64,000 bases of DNA from JAAELZ01 sp965237485 (GCA_965237485.1 CBDEFQ010000006.1:62001-126000); one strand, 5' to 3'; positions 27,647 to 36,671 are shown, numbered from the stretch's first letter. A program made the numbers and translations. The notes: generated by a model from the letters alone, not told the origin.

Positions 27647-28537
27647 CTAGAGGTAGTTTAGTAGCAAACCGACAAAAATAAACGCACCGAACCAGCTATT
27701 ACTTATAAAGGCGTGAAGTACGCGATCGCGATCACGATCTTGAGCTAACCACAATTGATACCCTAGGTGTAGCAAAGCACAGCCTAAACCAAGGTAGAAG
27801 TAGCCATTAAAATTGAGCTGCCACGCAACAGCGGCAAGCACAAGTAAGCTGCAAACCGCCAAAAGCGCTATGATGGTTAAATCGTTCTTTCCAAATAATA
27901 TCGCAGTGGATTTAATGCCTGTTTTTATATCATCGTCCCGGTCGGCAATTGCATAAAGCGTATCGTAGGCGACGACCCACAACAAATTAGCCGCAAACAA
28001 TGTCCACCCTACCAGCCCGACGTAGCCCTGTTGTTCAATAAAGGCCATTGGAATTCCGCAAGAGAAAGCCACACCCAAGGCGAGTTGTGGCAAATAGGTA
28101 AAGCGCTTTAAAAATGGGTATAAGCAGGCGATGGCCAAGGCAATAAGGGAAAACCGAATGGTGGCTGGTTTTAATAAGCAAACCAGTGCAAACGAAAATA
28201 ACAAGAACATTCCGAAGAAGGTTAGGGCTTGCTTGCTTGAAAGCTCTCCAGTCGCCAGCGGTCGGCCTTTGGTGCGCTGAACGTGGCCGTCAAAGTGGCG
28301 GTCTGCATAGTCATTGATAATGCATCCAGCTGAGCGCATTGAAAAAACGCCTAGGATGAATATAACAACAATACTTGCTTTAGGTTTTCCATCAGCAGCA
28401 ATACACAACGCCCAAAGTGTTGGCCACAACAATAAAAAGCTGCCGATAGGGCGGTTTAAACGGCTCAAACGCAAATAGGGGTCAACAAAGTTGAATACGC
28501 GATTTATTCGCTGCGAGATTTCTGTGCTAGGCATCAT
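27647..28537 (-). CDS. ubiA: 4-hydroxybenzoate polyprenyltransferase UbiA
   Basis: UbiA attaches the polyprenyl chain to 4-hydroxybenzoate in ubiquinone synthesis, in the inner membrane. 296 residues with about eight or nine hydrophobic helices. The two Asp-rich Mg-diphosphate motifs are present: INDYADRHFDGHVQRT near residues 73-88 and YDTLYAIADRDDD near 190. RLNRPIGSFLLLWPTLWAL is the usual N-terminal signature. ATG 28537 is used; ATG 28534 is an alternative. Divergent from the pgeF-like gene. Intact. Confidence 0.95.
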   Translation of the reverse strand: MMPSTEISQRINRVFNFVDPYLRLSRLNRPIGSFLLLWPTLWALCIAADGKPKASIVVIFILGVFSMRSAGCIINDYADRHFDGHVQRTKGRPLATGELSSKQALTFFGMFLLFSFALVCLLKPATIRFSLIALAIACLYPFLKRFTYLPQLALGVAFSCGIPMAFIEQQGYVGLVGWTLFAANLLWVVAYDTLYAIADRDDDIKTGIKSTAILFGKNDLTIIALLAVCSLLVLAAVAWQLNFNGYFYLGLGCALLHLGYQLWLAQDRDRDRVLHAFISNSWFGAFIFVGLLLNYL

Positions 28538-28644
28538 TCGATATAAAGGGTAAAGTCACTTACAACATAGACTATTTACGAATAAACACTTGTGCCAGCT
28601 GCCCATCCGCCATTTTTGCGAGCTGCAATATTAGCTCAGCATGC

Positions 28645-29374
28645 ATGATAAGGCATGGTTTTTTTGGCGTACAAGGCGGAGTTTCAAATGGGGTGTACGC
28701 AAGCCTAAACTGCGGTGCACTATCGCATGACTTGCCACAGAACATTGCTACAAATCGTGCGAAGGTTGCGGCTGTGCTATCAGTCCCCCCTAATAAATTG
28801 ATCAGTTGTAAGCAGATGCATTCGACAACAGTTATTACGCTTACCGATAAGACTTCTACGCCTGATTCACTAGATGGTGACGGCTTGGTGACTGATCAAC
28901 CGGTGTATAGCAATTAGTGCCTTGGGCGCGGATTGTGCGCCAGTATTATTTTGTGACCCTGTCAATAAAATCATTGGTGCTGCACATTCAGGGTGGAAGG
29001 GGGCATTAGATGGAGCTAGCGAGGCGGTAATCGAAAGTATGTGTAAGTTGGGTGCTGAAGTGGGGTTGATCTATGCGGCGATTGGGCCAGCAATGCAACA
29101 ACCGCATTATGAAGTGGGTAAAGAGTTTAAGTTGGCCTTTGAAGATTATAGTCAGGTTGGTTGCCAGCCATGTTTTGTTGAGCGCGGGTTCAGCTTGTAT
29201 TTTGATCTGACAAGGTATATTACCCTCAGACTGCGCGCGGTTGGCATTGTACATTGCGAACATTTAACAGAAGATACTTATACGCAGCCGGAAAAATACT
29301 TTAGTTACCGCCGGGCCAGAAACAAGGGTGAAGAAAATTACGGTAGGCAAATCTCTGCTATTTGCTTAAGCTAG
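28645..29374 (+). pseudogene. pgeF: PgeF/YfiH-type purine nucleoside phosphorylase or laccase-domain protein, frameshifted
   Basis: The YfiH (DUF152) family binds zinc and has been linked to adenosine metabolism and peptidoglycan maintenance. The first part (28645-28917) holds HGFFGVQGGVSNGVYASLNC and KQMHSTTVITL. The second, from about 28908, holds ALGADCAPVLFCDP, AAHSGWKGALDG, AIGPAMQQPHYEVG and EENYGRQISAICL. Metal ligands His (MHSTT), Cys (ADCAP) and His (AAHSG) are all present. The frame breaks once near 28910 (VYSN then stop; correct frame continues AISALGADC). A single small indel in otherwise well-kept sequence may be a recent mutation or a sequencing error. Confidence 0.88.
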
Positions 29375-29495
29375 TACGTTATTTTATCAGCCTGTGTATT
29401 GTATTCGGCAGATAGGGACCCATTATTTTTAGTAGATAATTGACCTCCTGTGCTTTTGATAAGCACCATGTTTTCCATATAACTGACTGATTAAA

Positions 29496-30416
29496 ATGAT
29501 TAAATTTCCAGTGAAAATTCTACTTTTGACCGTATTTATTGGCTTGTCTGCTTGTAGTGACGATAACGATGTTGTTGATGACACCGAAGATGCGGCTGGA
29601 GGCATAGTCGAAGCGACCAAAGAAGTGGTTGCTGGTGCTGTTGAAACTGCGGAAGAAGTAACCGAAAGTGCTGTAGATGTAGCCCAAGAGGTGGTTTCAG
29701 AAGGCCTGGATGCGGTTTCCTCAGAGACAGATCAAGCAATTGAAGCTTTAGCTGAGACAGATGCGACAGATTCAACGCTCGAAGTCACGCCGCAAACAGA
29801 CGAAGGTGTGGCGGATAAACTAAAAGCAGTGCTAGATTTAGTATTGGAAACTGGGTCTGATGCGGTTGAGAAGGGCACAGAAGTCGGAGGCGACTTGCTA
29901 GAAAAAACCGATGGAAAAGTCGAGGCCTTAGCAACAGGCGCGGTGGCTCTGGGTGCAGCGGCAATAAGCAAGACCAAAGAGGTAAGTGCCGCTGTGGCTG
30001 ATAAAGCAACCGAGTTGGTTGATGAGTCTAAGGAGTTGGCGAGCGCAGCAGCGGATAAAACTGCAGAGGTAGTGGAGGCCACCAGTGCAAAGGTTGCGGC
30101 GGTTACTGATGACGCCGTCGATACCGCTAATGAAGTAGGCGAAAAAGCTGTGGAAGTAACCAGCGAAGCAGTTGAGGTTATGGCTAATGCGGCCGAGGCT
30201 GTCGTCGATAGAGTTGAAGACGTGATTACAAGTGAAGTGGATGTGGAACAGAACAACTCAAGCAGCACCGCAAGCTCCACCGTAGCAGTTGAAGAGCCTA
30301 AAAAGACTTTATCGGAATTAGTGGGTAGTTTGGAATCCGCTTTGTCGGCCTTAGCTAAAGCAGCAACTCAAGCACAACAAGCAGCTGAAGCACTAAAAAA
30401 TAATGTTTCAGAGTAG
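29496..30416 (+). CDS. Acidic Ala/Val/Glu-rich lipoprotein with LEA-like amphipathic repeats
   Basis: 306 residues. N-terminal lipoprotein signal with lipobox LSAC (Cys about residue 20), followed by Asp/Glu-rich sequence, so it is anchored in a membrane facing the periplasm or surface. From about 30 to 250 it is built of degenerate short amphipathic units of Ala, Val, Glu, Lys and Thr (VAQEVVSEGLDAV; VADKATELVDESKELAS; AADKTAEVVEATSAK; NEVGEKAVEVTSEAVEV), resembling group 3 LEA or apolipoprotein-like helices. A Ser/Thr/Val linker precedes a final predicted helix (LSELVGSLESALSALAKAA). No cysteine except the lipid anchor. Function not known; stress protection or envelope spacing are guesses. 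Intact. Confidence 0.75.
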   Translation: MIKFPVKILLLTVFIGLSACSDDNDVVDDTEDAAGGIVEATKEVVAGAVETAEEVTESAVDVAQEVVSEGLDAVSSETDQAIEALAETDATDSTLEVTPQTDEGVADKLKAVLDLVLETGSDAVEKGTEVGGDLLEKTDGKVEALATGAVALGAAAISKTKEVSAAVADKATELVDESKELASAAADKTAEVVEATSAKVAAVTDDAVDTANEVGEKAVEVTSEAVEVMANAAEAVVDRVEDVITSEVDVEQNNSSSTASSTVAVEEPKKTLSELVGSLESALSALAKAATQAQQAAEALKNNVSE

Positions 30417-30507
30417 TAACGTAGTTGTTACAGCTTACTTAGGTTAGTTGAACTCTTTAACCAAGCCATAGTCTAATAGGTTCGATCGTTATTCATTGGA
30501 AATAAAT

Positions 30508-30945
30508 ATGAAATCACTATTTAAAAATTTAAGCTTAATGCTAATAGGGGCTGTTTTAGCAGTGGGTTTACTTGTCAACGCCGAGTCAGATAAGCCGCAT
30601 AAGTTGGTTATTCAGGTTAGTACGGACGATCCGCGCACCCAGAAGATTGCCCTAAACAACGCAGTGAATTTGCAGAAACATTACGGTATTGATAATGTTG
30701 AAATAGAGATTGTTGCTTATGGGCCCGGTTTGGGACTACTAACCGAAAACAGCACCCAGGCATCAAGAGTAACCAGCCTTGCATTGTCGGATATTACTTT
30801 TAGTGCTTGTGGAAATACCATGCACGCGATGGAAAAGAAGTCGGGAACTATGCCGACCTTGCTTGAAGGCGTAGGGCAAACCCCAGCAGGTGTCGCTCGA
30901 ATTATGGAGCTACAAGAACAAGGTTATTCTTACGTGCGTCCATAA
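30508..30945 (+). CDS. DsrE-family protein with N-terminal membrane/signal segment
   Basis: 145 residues from ATG 30508, preceded by TTGGAAA as ribosome site; a TTG at 30496 would add four residues. Residues about 5-25 are hydrophobic (LSLMLIGAVLAVGLLV), a signal peptide or anchor, so the DsrE-like domain is likely periplasmic. The domain has the typical start KLVIQVSTDDPRTQKIALNN, the VEIEIVAYGPGLGLLTEN strand-loop and FSACGNTM with one cysteine. Small DsrE proteins act as sulfur carriers or are of unknown role. It lies between the LEA-like lipoprotein and fpr. Confidence 0.82.
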   Translation: MKSLFKNLSLMLIGAVLAVGLLVNAESDKPHKLVIQVSTDDPRTQKIALNNAVNLQKHYGIDNVEIEIVAYGPGLGLLTENSTQASRVTSLALSDITFSACGNTMHAMEKKSGTMPTLLEGVGQTPAGVARIMELQEQGYSYVRP

Positions 30946-30978
30946 CCACTTAGCTTATTCGATGAGATGTTCAAAAGT

Positions 30979-31004
30979 CGTGCTAGAAGAACTAGCGCGG
31001 TTTT
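30979..31004 (+). terminator. Probable Rho-independent terminator after the DsrE gene
   Basis: Stem CGTGCTAG (30979-30986) and CTAGCGCG (30992-30999) with one G.T pair, loop AAGAA, followed by GTTTTATG. It lies 34 bp after the DsrE stop and faces the convergent fpr gene. Confidence 0.55.
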
Positions 31005-31015
31005 ATGTACCTTGA

Positions 31016-31792
31016 TTAGCTCTTCTCAACGAAGGCTTTTTCAATTACGTAGTGGCCCGCATCGTTCTTTACGGTTTCTCTAAAACCACGTTGTTCTAGC
31101 AACTCAGTTAGATCTTCCAGCATGCCCGGATTACCACAGATCATAAAACGGTCATCTTCTAAGCTAAATTCGGGTAGGCCAATGTCACTCACTAGCTTTC
31201 CTGAGGTGATGAGTTCGGTCAATCGGCCTTGGTTAAAATGGGGTTCGCGAGTTACGGTGGGGTAGTAAATCAGCTTTTCTTTTACCAACTTTCCAAAATA
31301 CTCGTTGCTTGGCCATGCATCGCGGATAAACTCTTGATATGCCAGTTCTGAAACTTGGCGTACTCCGTGGGTTAACACTACTTTATCAAATATTTCGTAA
31401 ATATCCGGATCCTTAATCACGCTCAAGAATGGGGCTATACCTGTTCCGGTACTCAATAGGTAGAGGTTTTTCCCTGGGATAAGGCGGTCTTTAACCAAAG
31501 TACCCGTGGGCTTGGTACTCACCATCAGCTCGTCACCCACTTTTAAATTCTGTAGTCGAGAGGTCAAAGGGCCATCCTGAACCTTAATACTAAAAAACTC
31601 CAAATAATCGTCATAATTTGCGCTAACAATACTATAGGCGCGCATTAACGGCTTGCCTTCAACTTCGATACCGATCATTACAAACTGTCCGTTCTCAAAG
31701 CGAAAAGAGTCTTTGCGTGTGGCGAGAAAGCTAAATAAGCGCTCGTTCCAGTGGTGAACGTAGGTGACGGTTTCGGTAATGATATTGGCCAT
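31016..31792 (-). CDS. fpr: Ferredoxin/flavodoxin-NADP+ reductase
   Basis: A 258-residue FAD enzyme that exchanges electrons between NADPH and ferredoxin or flavodoxin, supplying iron-sulfur and radical enzymes. FAD-binding RAYSIVSANYDDYLEFFS, NADP-binding STGTGIAPFLSVI and VLTHGVRQVSELAY, and the C-terminal MICGNPGMLEDL are typical of the bacterial Fpr subclass. The usual C-terminal aromatic residue is not at the very end (EKAFVEKS). Located downstream of htpG, separated from it by a terminator. Intact. Confidence 0.94.
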   Translation of the reverse strand: MANIITETVTYVHHWNERLFSFLATRKDSFRFENGQFVMIGIEVEGKPLMRAYSIVSANYDDYLEFFSIKVQDGPLTSRLQNLKVGDELMVSTKPTGTLVKDRLIPGKNLYLLSTGTGIAPFLSVIKDPDIYEIFDKVVLTHGVRQVSELAYQEFIRDAWPSNEYFGKLVKEKLIYYPTVTREPHFNQGRLTELITSGKLVSDIGLPEFSLEDDRFMICGNPGMLEDLTELLEQRGFRETVKNDAGHYVIEKAFVEKS

Positions 31793-31821
31793 ATCGGTAT
31801 TGCGCTATGCTTTGGTGAACA

Positions 31822-31849
31822 AAAAGCCGCGAGGTCTATCGCGGCTTTT
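31822..31849 (-). terminator. Rho-independent terminator of htpG
   Basis: Perfect inverted repeat AAAAGCCGCGA (31822-31832) and TCGCGGCTTTT (31839-31849) with a 6-base loop, followed on the minus strand by another T. It lies 24 bp past the htpG stop and upstream of fpr, isolating the two genes. Its symmetry means it could work in both directions. Confidence 0.88.
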
Positions 31850-31872
31850 AATTAACCATTATTTGATATTCG

Positions 31873-33768
31873 CTAGGCAAGCAGTAGCTTGTTCATGCGT
31901 TTTACGAAGCTACCCGGGTCTTTTAGCGGGGCACCTTCTGCTAGAGCTGCTTGGTCAAATAATAAGTTGGCCCAGTCGTCTAAATCGCTTTGATCAGCTG
32001 AAAGTTTAGCCACTAACGCATGATCAGGGTTGATCTCCAAAATAGGTTTGAAATCGGGCATATCCTGACCCATCGCTTTCATAATGCGCTCCATATTGCC
32101 GCCCATTGCATTTTCTTCGGCAATTAAGCAGCTAGGCGAATCAACTAAGCGGCTAGACATTTTCACATCTTCCACCTTTTCGCCAAGCAACTCTTTTATT
32201 TTCTCGAGCAATGGTTTGATGGTTTCTTCTTTCTTGGCTTCTTTTTTCTCGTCGCTTTTTTTACTTTCGCCTAAATCAATATCACCCTTGGCGATAGATT
32301 TAAGTACCTTGCCATTCACTTCGTTGAGTTGATTAACCACCCACTCATCGATCGGGTCAGAAAGCAATAACACTTCTTTGCCTTTCTTTTTAAATATTTC
32401 TAAGTGTGGCGAGGCGGCCGCTGCAGCATGACTATCAGCAGTGATGTAATAAATTTCTTTTTGTTCCTCACCCGCACGCTGCGCATATTCTTCAAAAGAA
32501 ACATTTTGTTCGCCACCTTCGTTATGGGTTGATGCAAAGCGTAATAAAGGCTTAATGCGGTCATGGTTTTCGTGGTCTTCAGCAATGCCTTCTTTAATGG
32601 CTTTACCAAACTCTTTCCATAAACTTTGATATTTTTCCACATCCTTTTTAGAGAGCTTTTTTAACTCTGCAAGTATCTTTTTGGTTGATGCTGAGCGTAT
32701 TTTGGTTAGTTGTGGATCGTCTTGTAAAAACTCACGTGAAATATTCAAAGGCAAATCTTGCGCATCGACTAAACCACGAATAAACCTTAGGTAGTTAGGC
32801 ATGAGGTTTTTAGTGTCATCAGAAATAAACACCCGCTTTACGTAAAGCTTTACCCCGCTGCGTTGCTCTCGATCCCATAAATCAAAAGGGGCTTTGGCAG
32901 GTATGAAGAATAAAGAGTTATATTCCAATCTACCTTCTACACGGTTATGTAAGGTTACCGCCGGTGGTTCTGGGTCATAGCTTAAACCGGTATAAAAGCT
33001 GTTGTATTCATCTTCTTTTATCTCGTTGCGGGGCCGCGCCCAAATTGGTGTGCCGCCGTTTATTTGTTCCCATTCGGGCACATCAATCACGCTATCATCT
33101 TTGTCTTCATCTGCTGATGGCGTAGCCATTTTAAGCATCATGATTGGCATAGAGATGTGATTCGAGTACTTGCGAACAATTTCGCGAATGCGGTATGTGC
33201 TCGAAAATTCTTTAGAATCTTTATTGAGCTTAATAGTAATTTGTGTGCCGCGGCTGTCTTTCGCTACTTCCTGTAGGGTGTATTCACCGTCCCCAGTAGA
33301 AACCCACTTAGTGCCCGCTTCTTCACCCGCTCGGCGGGAAATCAATTCAACTGATTTCGACACCAAAAAAGCTGAGTAAAAACCTACACCGAATTGGCCA
33401 ATAAAATTGGCATCTTCCTCCTTGGCTTCGTTCATTTTCTCGATAAACGCCTTGGTGCCGGATTGAGCAATAGTACCGATGTTGCTGACCACTTCATCCT
33501 TGCTCATGCCAATGCCATTATCACGGATGATAATGGTATTTTTCTTTTCGTCTAACTCAATCTGTACTTGCAACTCGTCATCGTCTTCAAAAAGACTGTT
33601 ATCGGTCAGTGCGTCGTAGCGTAATTTATCGCAGGCATCAGACGCATTTGAAATCAGTTCACGCAAGAAAATCTCTTTGTTGGTATACAAGGAATGAATC
33701 ATCAAGTGCAGCAGCTGCTTTACTTCCGTTTGAAACGCGTGTTTTTCTACATTTTTTGTTTTTGGCAT
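31873..33768 (-). CDS. htpG: Molecular chaperone HtpG (Hsp90)
   Basis: Bacterial Hsp90, an ATP-driven dimeric cytosolic chaperone. 631 residues, the usual length. N-terminal GHKL ATPase: YTNKEIFLRELISNASDACD, IRDNGIGMSKDEV, GQFGVGFYSAFLV. Middle domain: WDREQRSGVKLYVKRVFI, PLNISREFLQ. The C-terminal dimerisation region includes NMERIMKAMGQ. A Lys/Glu-rich linker (KKSDEKKEAKKEE) near residue 500 is somewhat unusual. ATG 33768. No heat-shock promoter could be assigned with confidence. Intact. Confidence 0.98.
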   Translation of the reverse strand: MPKTKNVEKHAFQTEVKQLLHLMIHSLYTNKEIFLRELISNASDACDKLRYDALTDNSLFEDDDELQVQIELDEKKNTIIIRDNGIGMSKDEVVSNIGTIAQSGTKAFIEKMNEAKEEDANFIGQFGVGFYSAFLVSKSVELISRRAGEEAGTKWVSTGDGEYTLQEVAKDSRGTQITIKLNKDSKEFSSTYRIREIVRKYSNHISMPIMMLKMATPSADEDKDDSVIDVPEWEQINGGTPIWARPRNEIKEDEYNSFYTGLSYDPEPPAVTLHNRVEGRLEYNSLFFIPAKAPFDLWDREQRSGVKLYVKRVFISDDTKNLMPNYLRFIRGLVDAQDLPLNISREFLQDDPQLTKIRSASTKKILAELKKLSKKDVEKYQSLWKEFGKAIKEGIAEDHENHDRIKPLLRFASTHNEGGEQNVSFEEYAQRAGEEQKEIYYITADSHAAAAASPHLEIFKKKGKEVLLLSDPIDEWVVNQLNEVNGKVLKSIAKGDIDLGESKKSDEKKEAKKEETIKPLLEKIKELLGEKVEDVKMSSRLVDSPSCLIAEENAMGGNMERIMKAMGQDMPDFKPILEINPDHALVAKLSADQSDLDDWANLLFDQAALAEGAPLKDPGSFVKRMNKLLLA

Positions 33769-33870
33769 GGCTTAAAGATGGAATTTGTGAAAATGGTAAC
33801 TTGACAAGTAAGTTGGGGCTATTGCGTGCATTTCAAGAACATCTCGCTATTAATAAAGAGTATGGCTGAA

Positions 33871-35133
33871 CTAGATTTTTTCTAATTTCCTCAGCTTGTT
33901 GGGCAATAGTTTCAAGTCGGCCATAGACGCTATTAAAGCTTGCGTAAAGCTAGCGTTTTCATACACCATACAGTAATACTGCACTTTCATGGTTAGCGCG
34001 CTTCCCAGAATGATACTAACTAGAGTAAGCAAAGAGCCAATCGCTAATGTAGAAACACCGGTTATACCTTGTCCGATGGTGCACCCCATGCCGAGTATGC
34101 CGCCAAAGCCCATTAAAGTTGCACCGATAAGGTGCATGGCAAAATCGCTGAAATTAGCAAACCACTCCACACGAAAGCCTTTAGTTAGTATCGCCCACAG
34201 CCATGACCCAAATACAATGCCAAAAACTGCGACAATTCCAAACGTTAAGCCCGATTTTCCAAACCCAGAACCAACGTAAGCTAGGGTTTGTCCAAGTGGG
34301 TTGATGAAGGTGTACGATTGCGGGCTAAGCGCCGCGCCCAAACTGGGTTTGATAACGTCCTCATCTGCCAGAAAATCCCATTCATTGTAGTAACCACGTA
34401 AGGTGTGAAGCTCCCCATCTGCACTTACCATAACCACGCTGGTAACGATCCATGCTGCTAATACAGCGAGCCCGATTAAAGTACCGCTGAGGATGTTATC
34501 GCTATCGGTCCTGAATTCGGTGGCTTTAAAAATATAAACTAGCAGGGCTACGCCTAAGGCTAAGCCAATAATAGCTCGCGCGCTTTGCGCCATTTCGGCG
34601 CCTGCTAGAAGCGTGCCTAAATCTTGCGAGTGACCTACATCTATCGCCAAGTGTTGGGTCCACGGAAAAAACAGCACGGAATAAAGGGTTTGATCAGTGC
34701 CGGGGAAGGGGTTGAGCATATAAAATGCAATGACGCCAATAATAAGTAAAACCACAACAGATTTGATGTTTCCTGCGCCAAAGCGCACTAGGGTGCGGTT
34801 TCCGCAGCCACTGCCCAAGGTCATGCCAATGCCAAACAGCACACCGCCTACTAAGTTTTCTGCCCACATAAAAGTACCATTGCGATAAGGCGGGAAGGCT
34901 GAATCTGCATTCACCCAGCCAATCATCTCAAATAGTGTGACTCCCAGTACCGCAATAGCGATGGACAGCATCCAAGCGCGGAAGCGACGTTTGTCGCCTA
35001 TATTTACCCAATCAGATACTGCGCCCATGGTGCAGAAGTTAGTTTTATTGGCCACCGCGCCTGTGACGACAGCGAATATAAAGCCGGTCAGCAAAATTAG
35101 ATTCCAAGCAGAGGTGAAATTTTCGAAAGCCAT
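33871..35133 (-). CDS. YeeE/YedE-family sulfur (thiosulfate-type) membrane transporter
   Basis: Inner-membrane protein of about 420 residues with two YeeE/YedE units and many hydrophobic helices. Relatives (YeeE/TsuA) import thiosulfate using conserved cysteines; here they occur in TNFCTMGAVSDW, GSGCGNRTLVRFGAGN and GMGCTIGQGITGVSTLAIG. The ATG at 35133 (MAFENFTSAW) is chosen; 35169 would add 12 hydrophilic residues. No TusA gene is adjacent, but a DsrE protein and an iron-sulfur protein are nearby. Substrate is inferred from the family. Confidence 0.86.
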   Translation of the reverse strand: MAFENFTSAWNLILLTGFIFAVVTGAVANKTNFCTMGAVSDWVNIGDKRRFRAWMLSIAIAVLGVTLFEMIGWVNADSAFPPYRNGTFMWAENLVGGVLFGIGMTLGSGCGNRTLVRFGAGNIKSVVVLLIIGVIAFYMLNPFPGTDQTLYSVLFFPWTQHLAIDVGHSQDLGTLLAGAEMAQSARAIIGLALGVALLVYIFKATEFRTDSDNILSGTLIGLAVLAAWIVTSVVMVSADGELHTLRGYYNEWDFLADEDVIKPSLGAALSPQSYTFINPLGQTLAYVGSGFGKSGLTFGIVAVFGIVFGSWLWAILTKGFRVEWFANFSDFAMHLIGATLMGFGGILGMGCTIGQGITGVSTLAIGSLLTLVSIILGSALTMKVQYYCMVYENASFTQALIASMADLKLLPNKLRKLEKI

Positions 35134-35208
35134 TGCGATCTCAAGTTTTGTATTGGGGCATTCTAACAATCAAATGCTGGGGGTGGAATAACACTTGTTG
35201 GTTATAAA

Positions 35209-35682
35209 ATGCGGGCTAATGATAAACTCGCGGTCGTTTTGGTAACAACTAGTAAAACAATGAGTGAAGTCATTAAGAAATACAGTAACGACGAAATTAC
35301 CGTTATCTGGCAGCCTAGTAAATGCACTCATTCGGCGAAATGCGCCGAAGGGCTCGGTGAGGTATTTAACCCAAAAGCAAGACCATGGGTAAATATGCAA
35401 GGTAGCGACAGTGATTCAATCGTTGCAACGGTTAGAACATGTCCATCCGGCGCCCTGAGTATTGAGGGAGAGGTTTGTGATAAAGAGGATGAGGTGGAAG
35501 TAACCTCGGTAGCGGTTCAGGTATTTAAAAATGGCCCGATGAGAGTCAAGGGTGAGGTGGAACTAACTTTGACAGATGGCACTAAAAAACAAGTATCTAA
35601 CCCTACTTTGTGTCGCTGCGGGGCTTCAGCCAATAAGCCCTTTTGTGACGGTGCACACAATGAGATTGGCTTTGAAGGTTAG
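35209..35682 (+). CDS. YjdI-type (4Fe-4S mono-cluster) plus CDGSH iron-sulfur protein
   Basis: Two iron-sulfur domains in one protein. The N-terminal divergent 4Fe-4S domain (Fer4_19, as in E. coli YjdI) has CTHSAKCAEGL then FNPKARPWV and TCPSGALSI. The C-terminal CDGSH domain has CRCGASANKPFCDGAHNEIGF, with the Cys-x-Cys...Cys...His set that binds a 2Fe-2S cluster. ATG 35260 (MSEVIKKYSNDEI) is the more typical start; ATG 35209 gives 157 residues with an uncharacteristic extension. Divergent from the YeeE gene. Role probably redox or cluster transfer; not established. Confidence 0.87.
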   Translation: MRANDKLAVVLVTTSKTMSEVIKKYSNDEITVIWQPSKCTHSAKCAEGLGEVFNPKARPWVNMQGSDSDSIVATVRTCPSGALSIEGEVCDKEDEVEVTSVAVQVFKNGPMRVKGEVELTLTDGTKKQVSNPTLCRCGASANKPFCDGAHNEIGFEG

Positions 35683-35688
35683 CCGCTT

Positions 35689-36225
35689 TTAGATAGTTAT
35701 ATATTGATGATCAATCGATTTTAAAAATCCTAACATATCTCGTGTTTTTAGGGTTGCGGTTTGGCAATTATCCAATGGATGTACATGAATCAATTCATGT
35801 TCAAGTAGCACTTCATCAATCACAAATTGTATTTGATTAGACTTATCATTAATCAATGCCAAAGGGCTGACTGCGCCTGGACGCACGCCTAAATACTGCA
35901 TCAGCCTTTGTGGCGATGCGAAAGAAAAATTCTGTGCATTCAACTGTTTCGCTGCTTGTTTAAGGTTGATCACGCGGTCTTCTTGCAATGTCAGCAGCCA
36001 CATTTGTTTTTTCTTATTGTAAACAAATAAGTTTTTGGTAAAACCGCCCTCAACAATAGGGCGATGCGCTTTTGATTCTTCGACGGTGTGCAATGGTGGG
36101 TGATGAAGATTGCTTGGAAATATTTGTAAAGCTTCTAACGCTGATAATAGCTCTTCTGGTAGGCACGGCACCGATCCATCTATCAGGTTTGACTTAACGC
36201 CGCTTGAGGATTGGGTATTGTTCAT
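35689..36225 (-). CDS. YbaK/PrdX-type aminoacyl-tRNA deacylase
   Basis: 178 residues of the YbaK/aminoacyl-tRNA-associated domain, most like the PrdX/ProX group that clears Ala-tRNA-Pro in trans. Signs: EESKAHRPIVEGGFTKNLFV, the LLTLQEDRVINLKQAAKQLN strand-helix and YLGVRPGAVSPLALIN, with IDEVLLEHELIHVHPLDN near the end. ProS in this window has its own editing domain, so this enzyme may back it up. Convergent with the YjdI/CDGSH gene, 6 bp apart. Intact. Confidence 0.87.
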   Translation of the reverse strand: MNNTQSSSGVKSNLIDGSVPCLPEELLSALEALQIFPSNLHHPPLHTVEESKAHRPIVEGGFTKNLFVYNKKKQMWLLTLQEDRVINLKQAAKQLNAQNFSFASPQRLMQYLGVRPGAVSPLALINDKSNQIQFVIDEVLLEHELIHVHPLDNCQTATLKTRDMLGFLKSIDHQYITI

Positions 36226-36441
36226 ATCGGCGCGAATTATAGCGTTTTAGTAATGTAGATAAATATACGAGAACGCAATTTTCCCTACCCACGCTCATGT
36301 GGTATGTAGCGTGAGCTATTTCTCTGGGTAGGTTTAGTTTGGACTTGTGTTGGCTTTGTTCGCTCAAAGTGACTGAGGGGTTTTGAGGCGAGACTTTAAG
36401 AGTCTATTCCAATACTGAAATGATACCGAGAAAGGGTTTTA
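36226..36441. other. Intergenic stretch next to IS21, no gene recognised
   Basis: 216 bp between the YbaK-type gene and the gene remnant at 36442. It contains the short imperfect inverted repeat CTACCCACGCTCATGTGG...CGTGAGCTATTTCTCTGGGTAG (about 36285-36332), which could be a terminator or regulatory hairpin. No coding sequence supported. Confidence 0.4.
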
Positions 36442-36578
36442 TCATTTCCGTTCAAAGATGGTTTTAAAGAGTTTAGTTTTTTCTTCGTTAAGTTGTTTTG
36501 CTGCCTCATTATCAGTCATCTGATAAACGATATCGTCAAGCATTGTAAACGAGATGTGAGCCTTCAGATAAGTATCGG
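36442..36578 (-). pseudogene. C-terminal remnant of an unknown gene cut by IS21
   Basis: On the minus strand the frame is open from the IS21 border to a TGA at 36442-36444: YLKAHISFTMLDDIVYQM then TDNEAAKQLNEEKTKLF and KTIFERK, about 45 codons. It reads like a helical C-terminus. The rest is not found on the other side of IS21, where the flank is an IS256 fragment, so sequence was lost next to the IS. Confidence 0.45.
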
Positions 36579-36671
36579 TGCGTATTTTTACAACCGTGGC
36601 CACCGAATTTTACGAAGCGTGGCCACTTGCACCAAGCCTTCAAACGGTCAAGTGATTTTAACGTAAAGTGG

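Noticed and set aside
29536..30280. Long antisense frames opposite the LEA-like lipoprotein gene
   Set aside because: They mirror the Ala/Val/Glu-rich repeats of the real gene, giving Leu/Pro/Ser/Thr-rich shadows with no start signal or domain.
2871..36225. ProS and the YbaK-type protein as a linked editing or toxin pair
   Set aside because: They are 31 kb apart and each is an ordinary housekeeping family; only functional redundancy can be suggested.
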